Origin: Molanna angustata
Lineage: Eukaryota > Arthropoda > Insecta > Trichoptera > Molannidae
Direction of reading: 5' to 3'
DNA: 64,000 bases
Assembly: GCA_963576475.1 (NCBI GenBank)
Contig: OY754972.1
Span: forward strand, 34,262,556-34,326,555
Under the pieces are notes generated by a model, which was not told where the DNA came from, did no database searches, and was given only the letters and a program-made list of their open reading frames with translations. Positions 55,495-64,000 of this stretch are shown here, in pieces (positions within the stretch are counted from its first letter, which is position 1; every line of letters begins with the position of its first letter). The translations under genes and the position numbers were made by a program.

Positions 55495-55800
55495 TTTTAG
55501 TAGTGGAGTGTAATATTTAACAAATTATCATTGTTTATAAGATGTTTATTGGTCTCTAATATTTCTAGAGCATCCAGTTTTCGTCCCTTCGACTCCATAT
55601 GTACAACCACAACACTGTTATGATCAAAATTATGGTCGTGTTCAATGCGATGGTCCGCCATCTCAGAGTGTACTGAATGCTCTTACTAAGGTGTTCATTT
55701 ACTCTGGTACCTATGTCCCTCCCACATTGACCAATATACATTGCATTGCAATCATAACAGTTTATTCGATATATACCACTCTAATATCGTGCTTATCTAA
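55495..55800 (-). pseudogene. Frameshifted GIY-YIG domain of a Penelope-like element
   Basis: On the minus strand, INCYDCNAMYIGQCGRDIGT and RVNEHLSKS, then after a frameshift HSEMADHRIEHDHNFDHNSV, VVVHMESKGRKLDALEILE. The CYDCxAxYIG.TGR...R..EH start and the ADH.IE.DH.FD and KGRKLDALE.LEI.K sequences are strongly characteristic of the Penelope-type endonuclease C-terminus. The GIY part is lost or diverged, and at least one frameshift is present. It is a different subfamily from the 31.9-kb copy, and no hammerhead core was seen nearby. Confidence 0.8.
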
Positions 55801-56120
55801 TAATATATCGAATAAACTTTCCTACTTTTTTATGATTGTTTTTATTATTTTGTGTGTGTTGTTATGTTTTTTTATGTAATTGGATCGTTACTACATTTCT
55901 GAGCACAATTATTTAATTGTAGTGTATTGACATTCAAACTATTGTGGTGTTGCGGGGATTTGCTGGTTCATTGTAAAATTGACAAATTTGGTATTGGTAT
56001 TTGATTTTATGAACGATTTTTATGCACTGCAGTTCAATAAATATGATACCTCGTATATAAGCCAAAAGGAAACAATGCACTTACCTTTAATTGGCTGGCA
56101 GATCCTTTTGGCAGAGGGCA
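55801..56120. other. No recognisable feature
   Basis: T-rich spacer. Confidence 0.4.
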
Positions 56121-56560
56121 CTCTTCTCTTGCAGTGTTAGCGGGCGTTGAAGAATGATGTAGCGGTTGTAGCGGATGAAAAAACTGTTGAAAATGTTTAT
56201 GAACTGCGATGTTATTGTAGACGATAGCGGTGAAGATGGCGGAGAATTTGCGGTAAAAGTAGCGGTTGGAAATTATGCGGGTTTTATTTTATTAGCGGCG
56301 AAAAGCGGCGGTCACACAGACACGAACAAATATGGATCCGTACTCTGCGAAAAAACAAGCGGGAAGTCTCTTGTTTTTCATTGTTGCCAACTCGCAGGCG
56401 CGAATATTGGCAATGCATTGTAGGTAGGCGGTTTATTTTATAAAGCGGTAGTTGAAGCGGTGATGAGTGCAGATGAAGACGATGAATCCCAGAAGAAGCC
56501 TCTTGATTGCCAATGGCCATTGGCTTAGTGCATTACTTCTTCTGGCGATACACAAAGGCA
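56121..56560. other. GC-richer segment with repeated AGCGG motif
   Basis: AGCGG occurs at least ten times (for example in GTAGCGGTTGTAGCGGATG, AGCGGCGAAAAGCGGCGGTC, AAGCGGTAGTTGAAGCGGTG). An 82-codon plus-strand frame (56175-56423) runs through it, without recognised domain. It may be a short-motif repeat, a transposon fragment or a regulatory segment; I cannot decide. Confidence 0.4.
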
Positions 56561-57250
56561 TCAAAATTCATCGAATACAGTGCATTTTATTTTATTTTAT
56601 TTTATGACAATTAAATGGCGCGAACATATATTTTATATAGTATCCTTTATTGCATTTGGATTATGGTACCTTTCGAATATTTTCATAGATTTTTATTCCA
56701 AATGCTGAAAGTATCAAGATATATCCTACGAGGCGTATTATGTAATCAATACGTTCTTTCTCTTGTACATATGTGGTACATACCTACCTATGTATGTACA
56801 TCCCCAAGTAAGTATACTTTGATGTCTATTGAAAAGTTCACCAACTACAATTTCAATACTCGTTTGATTATATTGATTCTTTTGTGGGCGAAGAAGGATT
56901 CTGATGTCAAGGCGGATAGACACACCGCCGTTTGACGTCATTTGCATCACAAAGGTATACAGAATACCTACCTACATACATACATACAGTGTTGATCTCA
57001 CACCATGTTTATATGTATTTTACCTAGATATTATGTACATATGAGAAGAATGTTTACCTGAATATCCATCAGTCCATTCCATATTATATACAGGTAGATA
57101 CCCTCGTACATATTAGATCCTTAGCTCATACATTGTTGAAAGAAACCTAAAAGCACCATAAAAAGAAAATTATCTTTATGTCTTTCTGTGATAGGAAGAA
57201 GGTCCAACAGACAAGACCAATTTTTACATTAACTAAGAATTTATTAAAGT
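56561..57250. other. No recognisable feature
   Basis: A TTTTATTTTATTTTATTTTA run at 56586-56605 and spacer. The 106-codon frame at 56615-56935 has no recognisable motif. Confidence 0.35.
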
Positions 57251-57690
57251 TGCATATACGCTAAAATTGGATTTTTTTCCCTGTCGGGAGTCAAAGATAT
57301 TATTACTCCTCACTAACCCAAGGGGATATACCTAGTGGGGAGTTATGATTTCGCAATTTTTAACGCTATTTGTTATTACAGATTATCAACTGGGATTCTG
57401 AAAGTTTCACCACAGTATATCTGTGTGTATGTGTGTGTGTGTGTGTGCTGTGAACTAAGGGCTACGTGCTGTATGCTATGTACGGCGTATTTATTATACT
57501 TTATCGATTAAAGACTAAAGAACTCATTGGATTCTTTTCAAATTTTGCAAATATTTATATCTAATACTCAATTAGACCCCGTTAGATTTTTTGAACAGTC
57601 AAATATTTCAAAGTGACCTCAAGCTCAGGAAACAAATTTCGAAATTTTTACAATCTCAGCATGATACTAGTTAATAATCTGTAATAAAAA
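57251..57690 (+). mobile_element. Family B left-end fragment followed by family D, copy 2
   Basis: 57251-57302 (TTGCATATACGCTAAAATTG, TTTTTTTCCCTGTCGGGAGT, CAAAGATATT) equals the unique left end of family B. From 57303, family D follows: ACTCCTCACTA and TAGTGGGGAGT form a terminal hairpin, then GATTTCGCAATTTTTAACGC, GAAAGTTTCACCACAG, a GT microsatellite (57417-57447) and AATCTCAGCATGATACTAGT. D is inverse to 43.95-44.33 kb. Confidence 0.6.
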
Positions 57691-57752
57691 AATATACTCA
57701 CTTGAGTATATTTTTTTCTTATTGTAATAACCCCTTATATCAGCAATTGACT

Positions 57753-59660
57753 GTCTAGGGCAGAAGTCTGCAACCTGCGGCTCGCAAATATTATTTATTT
57801 AGAAAATCGGTGGTGTTATTAGTCGTTTTATTTTTTTGGAAAAGGGGTATTATTTTTGTAGAAAAGTGGTGTTATTATTCGTTTTATTTTTTGGAAAAGC
57901 AGTGTTACTTTTGAAGAAAAGTGGTGTTATTATTCGCGTTAATTTTTGGGAAAAGGAGTATATTAAGTTTGTAGAAAAGTGGTATTATTATTCGCGTTGT
58001 TTGTTGGAAAAAGGGTGTAATTTTTGTAGAAAAGAGGACTTATAATTCGCGTAAAATTTTGGAAAAGGGGAATTATTTTTGTAGAAAATTGGTGTTATTA
58101 TTCGTTTTATTTTTTTGGAAAAGGGCTGTTATTTTTATAGAAAAATGGTCTTATTATTCGCGTTTTTTTATGAAAGTGAGTATTATTTTTGTAGAAAAGT
58201 GGTATTATTATTCGCGTTTATTTATCTGTTGAAAAAGGGGTGTAATTTTTAATAAGAAAGAGGAGTTATTATTCGCGTTATATTTAAAAAAAGGGGTATT
58301 ATTTTTGTATAAAAACGATATTATCATTCGCGTTACTTTATGGAAAAAGGGTGAACTTTTTGTAAGGAATGTTACTATTCGATTTATTTTTTTGGAAATG
58401 GGCGTTATTTTTAAAGAATAGTGGTGTTATAATTCGCGTTATTTGTTGGAATAGGGGTGTAATTTTTGAAGAAAAAAGGAGTTATTATTCGCGTTATATT
58501 TTGGAAAAGGGTTATTATTTTTGTAGAAAAGTGGTGAAATTATTCGTTTGATTTTTTTTGGAGAAGCAGTGTTATTTTTGAAGAAAAGTGGTGTTACTAT
58601 TCGCAATATTTATTGGAAAAGGAGTTTAATTTTTGTAGAAAAAAAGAGTTAGTATTCTCGTTATATTTTAGAAAAGGGGTATTATTTTTGTAGAAAAGTG
58701 GTGTTATTATTCGTTTTATGTTTTTGGAAAAGGAATATTATTTTTGTAGAAAAGTGGTTTAATTATTCGCGTTTTTTATTGAAAAAGGTTTGTTATTTTT
58801 AATAAGGAAGAGGAGTTATAATTTGCGTTATATTTTGAAAAAGGGGTATTATTTTTGTGAAAAACGATGTTATTATTCGCGTTATTTTTTTTGCAAAAAG
58901 GATGTAATTTTTGTAGAAAAGCGATGTTATTATAAGGGTTATTTTTTTGGAAAAGATTTTTGTTTATTTGTAGAAATCAATGTTATTATTCGAAATATTA
59001 TTTGGATAAGGGGTAATGTTTTTGTTAAAAATTGGTGTTATTATTCGAGTTATTTGTTGGAAAAGGGGTGTAATTTTTGTAGAAAAGAGGATTTATTATT
59101 CGCGTTTTTTTTTGGATGAGGCTTGTAATTTTTGTAGAAAAGTGGTGTTATTATTCGTTTTATTTTTTTGGAATAGGGATGTAATTTTTGTTGAATGTGG
59201 TGTTATTTAGGTAAATGTGTGTTATTTTGCAGAAAAGCAATGTTCTTATTCGCGTTATTTTTTGAAGAAAAATAGTGCTTTTATTTTTTTGATATTGACA
59301 GTGATAGTTTTTGGAAATGGTTTATTATTTTTGTATTAAATAGGTGATATTATTCGCGTTATTTTTTTTTAAAGGAAAGTTGCTGTTAATATTCGATTTA
59401 TTTTTTGGAAAATGGATATTATTTTTGTAATAAAGTGATTTTATTATTCGCGTTATATTATTGAAAAGGGGTGTAATTTTTGTAGAAACGTGGTGTTATT
59501 ATTCGCGTGTTGTTTTCTTATTGTTTTTTTTATCAAAAATCTATTGTCCTATTTATTGTTGGCAACAAAAGAAATTGTGGCTCTTGAAAAACTTTGAAAT
59601 TTTGGAAATTGTAATTTTTGACTCTTCCAACTCAAAAGGTTGCCGACCCCTAGTCTAGGG
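57753..59660. mobile_element. hAT-type element with 8-bp target duplication
   Basis: GTCTAGGG at 57753-57760 and 59653-59660 flanks 1892 bp. Left end CAGAAGTCTGCAACCT and right end (inverted) TAGGGGTCGGCAACCT match at 12 of 16 positions and resemble the CAGGGGTCGGCAACCT ends of hAT elements. An 8-bp duplication is the hAT hallmark. Subterminal sequence GCGGCTCGCAAATATT / TTGTGGCTCTTGAAAAACTT is also typical. There is no transposase; nearly the whole interior is tandem repeat (next entry). Confidence 0.92.
57815..59515. repeat. ~54-58-bp tandem repeats filling the hAT element, about 30 copies
   Basis: The unit reads approximately TTATTCGCGTTATTTTTTGG, AAAAGGGGTATTATTTTTG, TAGAAAAGTGGTGTTA. 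Unit ends vary (TTCGTTTTA or TTCGCGTTA) and many have substitutions or small indels. Several open frames across it (57836-59210) share YYFCRKVV-like peptides and are repeat artefacts. Confidence 0.93.
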
Positions 59661-59869
59661 GCTTTAATAGTTTAATTTGTGTAATTTTAAATATATTGTA
59701 TAGGTAATACTGAAATGTTCAAGACAATATAATTATAATATTGAACCTAATTGTCATGACTCCATGTATCTGCAGTTATGTAATAGTATGATGTTCAGGA
59801 AACAATAATTAATAATTTAAATATTGAACCGAATTGTCATGACCCCTTATATCAGCAGTTAATAATAAT

Positions 59870-60062
59870 ATACACTTCGCAAGTGGCGCAAGTGGCGAGT
59901 TTATTGCCATATGTTCCAACTATCCAGTGTTTCCAGCCCAGAGAAGCAATATTAGCGTGAAAAATGAATTTAAATAAATTTCTCCTCTGCTGGGGATCGA
60001 ACCCAGGACACCCGCACTGAAACCAAAAGGCTTATCAACTGTGCCACGGCGGTCGGCATTTG
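59870..60062 (-). mobile_element. tRNA-derived SINE, family 2
   Basis: On the minus strand GCCGTGGCACAGTTGATAAG (A box TGGCACAGTTG), then GGTGTCCTGGGTTCGATCCC (B box GGTTCGATCCC) and CAGCAGAGG form a tRNA-like head, followed by a body with CTAATATTGCTTCTCTGGGC and ACATATGGCAATAAACTCGC. Inserted in the 125-bp array. No clear A-tail or target duplication recognised. Confidence 0.72.
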
Positions 60063-60285
60063 ACTGCCTGGGGTCTTTTATTGTTTAATCTACGTAATTT
60101 TAAATATCCTGTATAGGTAATACTGTAATGTTCAAGACATTATAATTAATTTAAATATTGAACCAAATTGTCATGACTCCTAATATCAGGAATTGGCTAT
60201 CTGGGGTCCTTTATTGTTGAATTTGTATAATTTTATATATCTTGAATAGGTAATACTGTAATGTTCAAGATACAATAATTAATAA

Positions 60286-60848
60286 ATAAATGTATTTACT
60301 TCTTCAAATGATGCGAAACTAGTGCCAAAGTACCTACTAATAGAAACGATTCATGTTTTCACTATATCTATACAATTTCCAACATTGAAAGGATTGAATG
60401 GGATTCATTGTCACTACAGGCCGTATAAGTATATTTCTTTTCCTCGTCCCTTCGGAGTATCTTCACTTATCTTCAGGTAAAAGGTAGACAGGCACCTGGT
60501 GGGACCCTACTTTGCCTCTGTAACCTTCATAATGGCCGGGCAAGGGTTCAGGGAGAACAGGAAGGGATTTCATCAAATACGCGGTCAAACCGATAAATTT
60601 TTTCCACTTCCCGAAATTTGAGATCAATCGAGTTTTGTAGGGTATAATATTTTATGGAACGTTACAGCGATTCATGGATTTTTTATGTTTTTCTTTACGG
60701 CGCAAAAGTTTCCCGGCGTTATTTTTCACTATAATGTTGTGTTACATAATATATGTATAATACCTATCAATTTCATTATCATTAATTTTTAAATGGGTAA
60801 ATGTATTATTGTATTGCTGCTCGGGCAACTAACAAGTAATTTCAATGA
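60286..60848. other. No recognisable feature
   Basis: Spacer; moderately GC-rich at 60470-60560 without recognised motif. Confidence 0.4.
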
Positions 60849-60849
60849 C

Positions 60850-61015
60850 AAATATTAATTTAACACGCACCCAATAACAAGTTGCCACATTCTGGATATT
60901 TGCGGTGTTCATCGCCTAACAAATCCAGACTGAAAACACAATTGAAAACTGTGTCTTCTCCCGGAATCGAACTCGGGACCGTTATCTCATCAGCTGATCC
61001 ACGATGGCCGCCAAC
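60850..61015 (-). mobile_element. tRNA-derived SINE, family 3
   Basis: On the minus strand GGCCATCGTGGATCAGCTGA (A-box-like region), GTCCCGAGTTCGATTCCGGG (B box GAGTTCGATTCC) and a body with TCTGGATTTGTTAGGCGATG and AATGTGGCAACTTGTTATTG. Weak similarity to flanks of the SINE at 35.1 kb suggests another old copy there. Confidence 0.7.
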
Positions 61016-61200
61016 GTATTCGATAAATCTGATTTTAAAAATATTAAAAAATGCAACAAAGGTTAATAAATAAGACTACATGGGACGAAAAGTCAGTCTT
61101 TAATTTCGCCGCTACCATCAACACCACCCGCTCTGCATATGAGGACAGTAAACTGCCCCTTCACAGAACGATGAGTGAGCGACAAGAAAATGCATAGCAC

Positions 61201-62250
61201 GAAAAGTAGCTCACGGAGTCATCTAGATAAGTAATCTCGGCACCATAGTGCAAAAGTAGCTCACGGAGTCATCTAGATAAGTAATCTCGGCACCATAGTG
61301 CAAAAGTAGCTCACGGAGTCATCTAGATAAGTAATCTCGGCACCATAGTGCAAAAGTAGCTCACGGAGTCATCTAGATAAGTAATCTCGGCACCATAGTG
61401 CAAAAGTAGCTCACGGAGTCATCTAGATAAGTAATCTCGGCACCATAGTGCAAAAGTAGCTCACGGAGTCATCTAGATAAGTAATCTCAGCACCATAGTG
61501 CAAAAGTAGCTCACGGAGTCATCTAGATAAGTAATCTCGGCACCATAGTGCAAAAGTAGCTCACGGAGTCATCTAGATAAGTAATCTCGGCACCATAGTG
61601 CAAAAGTAGCTCACGGAGTCATCTAGATAAGTAATCTCGGCACCATAGTGCAAAAGTAGCTCACGGAGTCATCTAGATAAGTAATCTCAGCACCATAGTG
61701 CAAAAGTAGCTCACGGAGTCATCTAGATAAGTAATCTCGGCACCATAGTGCAAAAGTAGCTCACGGAGTCATCTAGATAAGTAATCTCGGCACCATAGTG
61801 CAAAAGTAGCTCACGGAGTCATCTAGATAAGTAATCTCGGCACCATAGTGCAAAAGTAGCTCACGGAGTCATCTAGATAAGTAATCTCGGCACCATAGTG
61901 CAAAAGTAGCTCACGGAGTCATCTAGATAAGTAATCTTGGCACCATAGTGCAAAAGTAGCTCACGGAGTCATCTAGATAAGTAATCTCGGCACCATAGTG
62001 CAAAAGTAGCTCACGGAGTCATCTAGATAAGTAATCTCGGCACCATAGTGCAAAAGTAGCTCACGGAGTCATCTAGATAAGTAATCTCGGCACCATAGTG
62101 CAAAAGTAGCTCACGGAGTCATCTAGATAAGTAATCTCGGCACCATAGTGCAAAAGTAGCTCACGGAGTCATCTAGATAAATAATCTCGGCACCATAGTG
62201 CAAAAGTAGCTCACGGAGTCATCTAGATAAGTAATCTCGGCACCATAGTG
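61201..62250. repeat. 50-bp satellite array, 21 nearly identical units
   Basis: The unit begins CAAAAGTAGCTCACGGAGTC, then ATCTAGATAAGTAATCTCGG and CACCATAGTG. Units start every exactly 50 bp from 61201 to 62201. I see only five differences: G for C at 61201, A for G at 61489 and 61689 (exactly four units apart), T for C at 61938 and A for G at 62181. Such homogeneity means very recent amplification or active homogenisation. A near-perfect hairpin follows at 62266-62291. Confidence 0.99.
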
Positions 62251-62265
62251 CAAAAAGATCGGTGA

Positions 62266-62291
62266 ATGTGAATAGAAGATTCACATTCGTG
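62266..62291. other. Perfect 10-bp hairpin beside the satellite
   Basis: GAATGTGAAT (arm), loop AGAAG, ATTCACATTC (arm). It follows the last satellite unit by 15 bp. Confidence 0.85.
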
Positions 62292-62364
62292 GATTGTCGT
62301 TGACTTCAGATTTTTTTAAATATACAGAATCAAAGGAGTGACTAAGATTTCTGTAAAAAATAAA

Positions 62365-62745
62365 ACTTAATGGGAATTAACAAATAGTAAGCTACCATAA
62401 GTATGACAGAAATTCTTGAAGGCTTCAAAATTGTTCTTCGAGATCACAAATTCCGCATGACCAATAAGACCTTGAAGAGACCCACAGTCGGCAACGAGGA
62501 GCTTCGATCTATAAAAGGACACCATTGGTTGGCAAAAATCCCACAAGATATGTTCCGAAGTTTGGTCTGGGTATTGACAGAACTGACACGAGACAGAGGA
62601 GGCTATTTTGAATCGGTGAAAATAATTTTTAAAAATTTTTAAAGTCCAAAAGTCGGGGACAGCCCAGGGAGATTTAAGGTGTTTCCTCACGTCGGGAAAA
62701 TTATCTGACTGCTGAGCCAAGGGTCCGGGTTTGACTTGCTACTAG
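62365..62745 (-). pseudogene. LINE C-terminal zinc-binding region
   Basis: The 117-codon minus frame encodes FKNYFHRFKIASSVSCQFCQ, then YPDQTSEHILWDFCQPMVSF and FEAFKNFCHTY. C-x2-C-x8-H-x5-C is the CCHC zinc-finger-like motif found after the RT (and any RNase H) in R1/I/Jockey-type proteins. The upstream frame is broken near 62720. Only the last part of the protein is present. Confidence 0.7.
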
Positions 62746-62844
62746 GCGCATGTTCAATTAATATTGACATAGTACCTGTTAGTTGCCCCATGACCAATAA
62801 GGTAATAAAAATGAAATTTAGGACTACAAGTGGTGTTTAAAAGA

Positions 62845-63055
62845 ACGAAAGTGACGCTGAGATTATTTGGCCACATGGGACTGACGAAACGAAGAACGAC
62901 TGACGAAAAAACATTCGGCAGAAGGAATGGAAAAAGAAAAGAGGTCGAGGTCGTCAAATAAAAAAGGATGGCATGACCATTAATTTGAACAACTTAGGTA
63001 CTGTAAGTGTATGAAAGTGGTAACTGTATGCTTCAACAACAGATGAGCACATAGG
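62845..63055 (+). pseudogene. RTE-like LINE C-terminal remnant, relative of the 13.1-kb copy
   Basis: The plus strand reads VTLRLFGHMGLTKRRT, then GRRNGKRKEVEVVK, where the relative at 13155-13448 has TLRWFGHMGRMNEERLTKK and RNGKRGRGRPRK. A shift then gives DGMTINLNNLGTV. Frames are broken and spacing slightly altered. Confidence comes mainly from the WFGHM.RM-like start. Confidence 0.55.
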
Positions 63056-63570
63056 AAACAAATTATGTAATTTTAATTACACCATATTTAGCAATGACTC
63101 AATCCAAGTAGACTACTGCTGCCCAAAAAGGAATCCCTGTTCTAGGGCTTGCTGTGGCCAATTTACAGTGACAGTGCACGTATGAACTAGGTGATGATAG
63201 TTTCCGCTCTACATACATTAGGTAGGCCCACAATTTAGGAACTTCGTACTAATAATTAATCAAATACTACATCAAAAAACATTTAGCTCTATTAAAACAC
63301 ACCAATGCACGTCATACTATACAAAACACTTGAAGTTGATGAGGCGATGGTTAAGAGTCAAGATAGAATAACGTAGCGAATCTCTCCCTACCCATAAAGG
63401 AACAAGGCGTGAAGATATGTATTTGTATGTATGCAATTAATAAAAATGTAAATGTAAATCTTTTCACAAATATTGCCGCGAGTACTTCAATGTTTAGTAA
63501 ATTTTTTCTCTCTGACCTGATTAACGAATTATTCAAGCTGATTGTATTAATATGTCCATATAAAAGAGGT
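63056..63570. other. No recognisable feature
   Basis: Spacer between two LINE tails. Confidence 0.4.
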
Positions 63571-63574
63571 TTTA

Positions 63575-63845
63575 AGAGTTATCACAGGGAAGACGCTTAG
63601 GGACAGAATTCACAATTACGGCATAAGGCGGACCTGTAAGACCGAGGACATAGAGTAGAGCTAGGAGAAGATTCTGAAGGGACCATGTCAACAGGATGGA
63701 CGCATCTCGAATCCCATCCATAGCGGCAAACGAAATCCCACCAGGGCATCGCCTCCCCGGAAGACCAGCTGGACCTCAGCTTCACAGGAAATGCTTTCTC
63801 GAAAAAAAAAACAGATCTACGATCTAATAGGTATAAGAAGAATAT
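63575..63845 (+). pseudogene. RTE-like LINE C-terminal remnant
   Basis: The plus strand encodes LRDRIHNYGIRRTCKTEDIE, a stop, then the HVNRMDASRIPSIAANEIPP segment in another frame and GHRLPGRPAGPQLHRKCF. RDRI.N..IRRTCK.EDI and the HV.RM..SRI ... GR..GRP segments occur in normal order for an RTE-type C-terminus. The minus-strand open frame here is antisense. Confidence 0.72.
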
Positions 63846-64000
63846 AAAAGAGTGGGTCAGCTTGGAGTGCATGTTGAATATAACAATCGATACTTAACGT
63901 CTATAGTTAAATAGTTATTCATTTAACTTATTTAATTTAATTAAGAATATAAAAACAGATCTACGATCTAATAGGTATAAGAAGAATATAAAAGAGTGGG
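63808..64000. repeat. Direct repeat of at least 46 bp, 144 bp apart, at the window end
   Basis: ACAGATCTACGATCTAATAG-GTATAAGAAGAATATAAAAG-AGTGGG starts at 63811 and again at 63955 and runs into the window boundary. The second copy is truncated by the end of the sequence, so this may be the start of a tandem array. Confidence 0.95.

Larger units (their letters stand above)
57700..60285. repeat. Diverged tandem array of ~125-130-bp units, interrupted twice
   Basis: Units contain CAGCAATTGACTGTCTAGGG, CTTTAATAGTTTAATTTGTG, TAGGTAATACTGAAATGTTC and TTGAACCTAATTGTCATGAC. The start motif is seen at about 57741, 59770 (weak), 59851/60062 (split) and 60188. One unit is interrupted by the hAT element at 57761-59652 and another by SINE family 2. 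The array is older than both. Confidence 0.75.

Noticed and set aside
57836..59658. Several overlapping proteins with YYFCRKVV-like repeats
   Set aside because: They are frames through the 56-bp tandem repeat inside the hAT element; no start context, domain or conserved frame.
61201..62250. CRISPR array or engineered repeat
   Set aside because: The whole 50-bp period is constant, so there are no variable spacers; it is a satellite.

Overview
This window looks like AT-rich, gene-poor DNA from an insect, most probably a moth or butterfly (Lepidoptera). That is inferred from the repeat content: tRNA-derived SINEs, Helitron ends of the type common in Lepidoptera, many RTE-, CR1/L2- and Jockey-like LINE tails, frequent TAGGTACCTA-like motifs and long AT-rich spacers. 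I found no host protein-coding gene, rRNA or functional tRNA that I can defend. Every recognisable protein fragment comes from a transposable element.

Layout. 1-7.5 kb: three overlapping decayed LINE pieces, a Penelope-type repeat with a hammerhead-ribozyme-like core, then two more LINE tails. 8.2-9.2 kb: a ~77-bp tandem array running into a repeat I call family A. 9.7-16.6 kb: SINE copies, a 5'-truncated LINE with a good reverse transcriptase half (11.15-12.66 kb), two further LINE tails, and a long-inverted-repeat element (family B) with a perfect 12-bp target duplication. 19.2-22.6 kb: a candidate Helitron carrying two diverged tandem arrays. 22.76-23.74 kb: a clean RTE-type insertion with an 11-bp target duplication. 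24.3-27 kb: two head-to-head giant-hairpin elements at TTAA sites (family C). 27-37.5 kb: family A, a small Penelope-like element with a GIY-YIG domain and inverted arms, more LINE tails and a G-rich patch. 38.2-39.3 kb: a second Helitron-like element. 39.8-50.9 kb: LINE tails and nested family A copies, one with a Jockey-like LINE inside and one with a 320-bp microsatellite. 51.6-55.8 kb: family F inserted in a tandem duplication whose other copy preserves the empty site, family B inside family A, and a decayed Penelope endonuclease. 57.2-60.3 kb: a hAT-type element filled with ~56-bp repeats, itself inside an older tandem array. 61.2-62.25 kb: a nearly perfect 50-bp satellite. 62.4-64 kb: three LINE tails and a terminal direct repeat.

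How the parts relate. Almost all LINEs are 5'-truncated 3' ends, so they are dead copies whose 3' tails remain. The non-autonomous families A, B, C, E, F and the SINEs must have been mobilised by enzymes encoded elsewhere. The most interesting signals are two independent hammerhead-like RNA cores tied to Penelope-type repeats, the family A elements that combine Helitron-like ends with an expandable microsatellite, and several nested insertions whose target duplications allow relative dating. Family letters A-G are my own labels; no database was searched.
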